Source: Brachionus plicatilis (Eukaryota; Rotifera; Eurotatoria; Ploima; Brachionidae). Taken from it: a DNA stretch of 62,439 bases. Under the pieces are notes generated by a model that saw only the letters and a list, made by a program, of their open reading frames with translations, was not told where the DNA came from and did no database searches. The stretch is taken from assembly GCA_010279815.1 (NCBI GenBank), contig QEOQ01000135.1, positions 68,785-131,223 on the forward strand, read 5' to 3'. Within the stretch, counting starts at the first letter, position 1. Each line of letters starts with the position of its first letter. The position numbers and the translations under genes are program-made. Shown piece by piece: positions 58,196-62,439 of the stretch.

Positions 58196-61100
58196 GCTAA
58201 AGGCTTTTTTTTTTATTTTAAACTAAATTTTTTGGCTCATTTGCTAAATAGATACCAATGTCATTTGACGTATTTTAAAAGCAATTTGTTTAGTTTTAAA
58301 AATGGCATTTTTCACTTTAATGTTCTTTAAGTGACAAAAATTTTATATCTTTATTTATTGAAATAATATAAAAGCATTTTGCTTTCATGTTTTTAAAATT
58401 TAAATTAATGAATAAATTGGAAGAATTGTTTTAAATTGAAAAAAAAATAATAAAGATATATAAAGATTACATTATACTTTAGGTCAGAAATTGTAACAGG
58501 AAACAAGAAAATTATTTAAAAAATTCAAATATTTGAAATACACTAATCAATAGATTATTAATTTTATTCCATATTGGAAGAAAAGAATTCGAACATTCTT
58601 TTAAAAATAATGATTTTATTAAAATTGAGTTCAGAATTGTAATAAATGCGGAAAAACTTTAAAAAAAAAAAACAAGAAAATAAAAGTTTTTACAGTTTCA
58701 TGAAACGAATTGAAACGAATTAGCAGTATTTTAAACAGAAGTATTTAAGACAAACATCAAGAGCATATTTTAAAATATACAATTTTACATTTTGTAATTT
58801 AAATATAATGTTCTTCTACGTCTTTATAGAGTGAAATCTTTCATTTTATTTAATGGTCCTCAAATTGCGTATACTTATTTGAGTAATAACAAGACAATTT
58901 ATGTGCCTTTCAAAATTTTTAAATTGATGATGTGGCATAAACTAAATCAAGCCAAATTAGATTTTTTGCGTGTTTAATACAGCTTAGTAGTTATCCGTTG
59001 TATTTGTTGGAGAATTATAGTTATTTGGTAAAGGAGAGTACATGATATAAAACATTCGGACTAGATATCCTCTAAAAACTTGTTCAGTCCAAAATTTCAA
59101 TGACAAAAATCGATTTAGTCTTGTTGAAAATTTCAATGCATATACACATAATTAAATATGGCAAACACAAGCTCTATAATCATATGATCTCCCCACTCCA
59201 AATAAAAATATAACTCACATTCTTTTTAAAAGCCTAGTTATATTAATTATTTCTATTTTTTATTGTTTTATTTTAGTGTGTGCGCTGTTTTCTCTCTCTT
59301 TTTCTCTCTCTCCTCATAGCTATGAACTCTTTTCTCACGAAAATTAAAATTTAATTCCTTAATATTTTCTCGAATCATTAAAAATTTCGATTATTTAAGT
59401 TGATTAGAATAATTTATGCGTAAAATCATAATTTCACGACGCCATATTGAATTTTTTTGTTAATGAAAAATAGTTAGCTTACAAAAGAGAAAAAATTGGA
59501 AAAATAATTTTTTTTCTCTTTTTCGTCGATTGTTGTTCAAGATTTTTTCGTTTAATCGTTGTTTATCTCGGTCTTAAGGGTCCCTTAGTACGTTGCTAGC
59601 CACCAGGGCCTTGTTCTCTCTAAGTCTGGTCCATTTTTTTTAACGTTTAAGGCTACATTTATCTTTAAATATGCTCAACTATTAACAATGTTTAGTTTAA
59701 TCTAAAGATTTTCCATTTAATATTTGTGCTGCTTCTCCTTTCTAATTTTTTTGTCGCTTAAAAGTCCGTTTATCGTGGGTCTTTAATTCAAAATAAGTTT
59801 AGTCAATTTTTATTTGTATCAAGCGTGTTAAAAGTATTGAATTAAAAAAGACAACAAGTTGCAATATTTGTTTCAAAATTGAAAAATAAAGTTTTAGTCT
59901 CTTATGACCCCCCACTCAACAGACTCGAATTCTTTAAAATTTCAAAATTATGTTCGTTTTAGGATATCTTTATTCAGCAATTAAACTAAATACAACTACC
60001 ATCGTATTCGTTTGATGTGCTTAATCATGTGATGATTGTCAAAATTAGGTTTTCAATTCAAATTTAACTTGATAAATTTGGTCGATAGCTATTTGCCTTA
60101 GTAAATAGGTTAAGAAATAGATAATCAAAGCAACTTAAATTGTTTTGCATAATATTTGGGCGACAATTGATATTTAGAGTCAATTTTATGATAGGACCAG
60201 AATCATATCACGTGATAAAGATTTGGGTTAGATCGCTTAAAGCTAGGTCCGATCTAAGGTAGATTGAATAAACAATAAAATCAACAACAAGACCGTAGGA
60301 TTTAGAATTTTATTTTGGCAATCAGATAAAACTATTTTGTTCAAATAATATGGAACTTCGGAATCTCTTTGAATAAATAAGTTTTCTTTTTCTCATTAAC
60401 CAAAATAAATTTTATTTTTATTATATTTAAATAAAACGATTTTTGAAAGGCTTTTTTTAATGCAAAAATCTGAACTTTACAGGATTTATTTGTTGAATTC
60501 ATTCAAGGATTTTTTGTTAGATGAATCACGTGACTGACAATTAGATACGGTCTATTACACTGGGCGATATGCAAGGTTTATTTTTGACTTTGCCTAGAAA
60601 ATTTTCTCAATTGACTTGAAATTTTTGTTTTCTAACAAGCAACTAAATTGTGTAATCAAAGAGAAAATTTTGCAGTCGATAGTGTTAGTTTATATATTTT
60701 AAAGTATATTGTCTGTAAAATCTTATAGCTAATGACAATTTAATTACTCTCAATATTTTAAATACTATCAAGGTATCGCATATTCGAGTAATAATTTCTA
60801 ATTGTTTTTGGCCAAGTTAATTTGTGGCAAATAGAAGTCAATGAACTTTGCTATTAAATTAAGTTTGATTATTAAAGCAAACATACAATATTTAGGCTTA
60901 AATAAAATTATTCTAATTCAGGTTGGAAAAAAAATTGACACTTTTCAAAGCCCGAGTAAACAAAGGTTTGCAAACAAGATGTTTTATGGCGATAAGCTTA
61001 GACAGAGAAGTTTACTTTGACGTTGCACTTTTTTGTTTTTTTTTTGGATTAGTATGACTAATTGTGTGACAAGGGACCTCGATGTGTTTCACAAGATTAA

Positions 61101-62040
61101 AATTTAAAAATATCTTATTTAATAGGGATGATTTAAAGTGTGCATAGGCGTCAATTAGGAGCATAATGTGAAATCCTTAACTAAAGTATTTGCGTGCATG
61201 TACAATGAATAGTCACGCAGTTTATCTCGCATTTAAGTATCTGCAGTTTGAGTGCTTTAGAATTAGTAAGAAGAAACGAGCCGATTTTAGTTTTTTGTAA
61301 TATTTCTTCAAGCATTTGAACAACAAGCAAGTGACTGAGCTCACCATTGAACGAACATTTAGCTGTGTGGTTCACTGACAGAGACCGAGAGAGAAAGCGA
61401 GAGAGAGAGAGAGAGAGAGAGAAGGGAACATTTATTTGAAGTTTAAAAAAAAAAAAATTTTTTATTTCAAAATCTCTGTTTTGTATTAGAAACAAAAGGG
61501 GATTTTCAAAAATTTAAAATGTACATAAAAAATAACTAAATCTCGAGAGTAAAAATAATTTTTTATTTTTTTTGCATTTTTTTTTTCTAGTTTTGTTTCT
61601 CTTTTGTTGTTGTTGTTGTTGTTGAAATTTTTGTTCTAAATAAACGATATCAAAAATTCCAAGTTAAATTCAACTTCGACGACGAGCTCTAAAATAATTT
61701 GAAAAAAAAGTCAAACCAAAGAGAAAATTTTCTTGTCAAATGTTCGGTTTAGTCACATGAAGCAATTAAACAATTTCAAAGTTTATTCAACAACCACCAA
61801 TTTAGCCATTATAAACACAATAACTCTTAATTACATAACAAAAATTCGAAGCATACAGCCGCACACAAAACGCACACTAAACCGACTTTGCAGACTTTTA
61901 ATTTTTTTCATTTATTCGACGAGCAGAGCACGGACCCAGAGCGGATCGAGCAGCAGGCGTTTATTGCCGATCGATTCGTCAATCGGTCGCAATAGGCACA
62001 CTCTTTCAGTCTCGCACACAGCCGAGTCCTCAGCACGACC
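58196..62040. other. 3.8-kb intergenic region; likely EPC promoter and 5' untranslated region at its right end
   Basis: Mostly A/T-rich without exons. Simple repeats: (CT)n at 59290-59312, (GA)n at 61382-61424 and (GTT)n at 61605-61624. From about 61850 the sequence becomes GC-richer (GCACGGACCCAGAGCGGATC) up to the ATG at 62041, as expected for a 5' leader. GAGA/CT tracts are common in animal promoters. No splice site or TATA box was identified with confidence. Confidence 0.5.
61382..61424. repeat. (GA)n simple repeat
   Basis: GAGACCGAGAGAGAAAGCGA followed by an uninterrupted GAGA run, about 620 bp before the EPC start codon. It may act as a GAGA-type promoter element or be a neutral microsatellite. 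Confidence 0.8.
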
Positions 62041-62419
62041 ATGAGCAAGCTAAGCTTTCGCGCTCGCCAAGTCGACTACTCTAAGCCCTTGCCCATTTAC
62101 TACAACAATGAAATACCGGACCTGCAGGACTTTGCGGCTATCAACCGATCAGTGCCGCAAATGCCCACTGGCATGGAGAAGGACGAAGAAGCGGTTAGTG
62201 CGCCCTTTTTTCAATTTTTTTTCTCCTTCAATAACTAAACATGTTCGCTTCTAAAGGAACATCATTTGCAGCGGGCGCTATCGGCGCTGCAGGTCTATGG
62301 CACCACTACTTCTAACGAGTACGCCATTCCGACTCCAAACGTCGAAATAGACAATAAAATGTATGAGAGTATTTACAGTGTCGAATGCCCAAAGCAAAAA
62401 CAGTACATTCGAATTCAAC
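62041..62419 (+). CDS. EPC1: Enhancer of Polycomb homologue, first two coding exons (partial)
   Basis: Exon 62041-62193 encodes MSKLSFRARQVDYSKPLPIY, then DLQDFAAINRSVPQMPTGME and KDEEA. Exon 62257-62419 continues EHHLQRALSALQVYG and MYESIYSVECPKQKQYIRIQ, stopping in the middle of a codon at a GTTAGT donor 20 bp before the window end. The intron is 63 bp. This is the EPcA domain at the N-terminus of EPC1/EPC2, whose start MSKLSFRARALD and PQMPTGMEKEEE are nearly invariant in animals. EPC bridges the catalytic and scaffold parts of the NuA4/TIP60 histone acetyltransferase complex in the nucleus. The rest of the gene lies outside the window. The symbol denotes the EPC1/2 group. Confidence 0.95.
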
Positions 62420-62439
62420 GTTAGTCAATTTTTTTTTTT

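Noticed and set aside
61181..61495. Minus-strand frame with Ser-Leu-Ser-Leu repeats
   Set aside because: Produced by the (GA)n microsatellite.

Overview
The window is animal nuclear DNA, extremely AT-rich (by eye about three-quarters or more A+T). Evidence: spliced homologues of metazoan genes (FANK1, MYCBP, R-Ras, SMAD1/5/8, Enhancer of Polycomb), a eukaryotic tRNA-Asn, and GT..AG introns that are mostly only 45-65 bp. Tiny introns, strong AT bias and many short foldback transposons would fit a small protostome such as a monogonont rotifer (Brachionus-like). That placement is inference; no taxonomic marker is present.

Layout. Positions 1-19057 are mostly repeats: two isolated zinc-finger fragments, foldback elements nested in one another, a 3' LINE fragment, one intact tRNA-Asn, and at 14958-15840 a Merlin-like DNA transposon with long inverted ends and a perfect 8-bp target duplication. 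FANK1 (19058-24815, +) follows; its last intron is 4.66 kb, swollen by inverted repeats. After a 668-bp assembly gap come two orphan 3' exons of a front-end fatty-acid desaturase (26991-27346, +). A GC-rich island (29760-31172) holds broken pieces of a large BEACH-family-like gene, apparently in opposite orientations, beside two copies of a retrotransposon-like 3' motif.

From 31934 to 38048 the DNA is a patchwork of duplications. A 5'-truncated copy of a transglutaminase-like gene lies 5.65 kb before the intact copy (37200-37910, +), and a roughly 240-bp direct repeat brackets a MULE-like fragment plus a non-LTR reverse transcriptase. Gene-rich parts follow: MYCBP (-), a Sec23-like zinc finger/vWA protein (-, intronless), an R-Ras GTPase (-), SMAD1/5/8 (+, one 3.2-kb intron), a six-exon cysteine-rich type II membrane protein (56612-58123, +), and the first two coding exons of Enhancer of Polycomb (62041 to the window end, +).

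The genes do not form a pathway. MYCBP, R-Ras, SMAD and EPC are dispersed signalling and chromatin genes. What ties the window together is repeat biology: at least three foldback (MITE-like) families, nested insertions, and LINE 3' fragments that account for most non-coding DNA and for the only large introns. I found no CRISPR, operon or other bacterial-type system. The best candidates for something undescribed are the Merlin-like element with reiterated TGACCAG motifs, the intronless bacterial-looking transglutaminase with its recent partial duplicate, and the unclassified cysteine-rich membrane protein.
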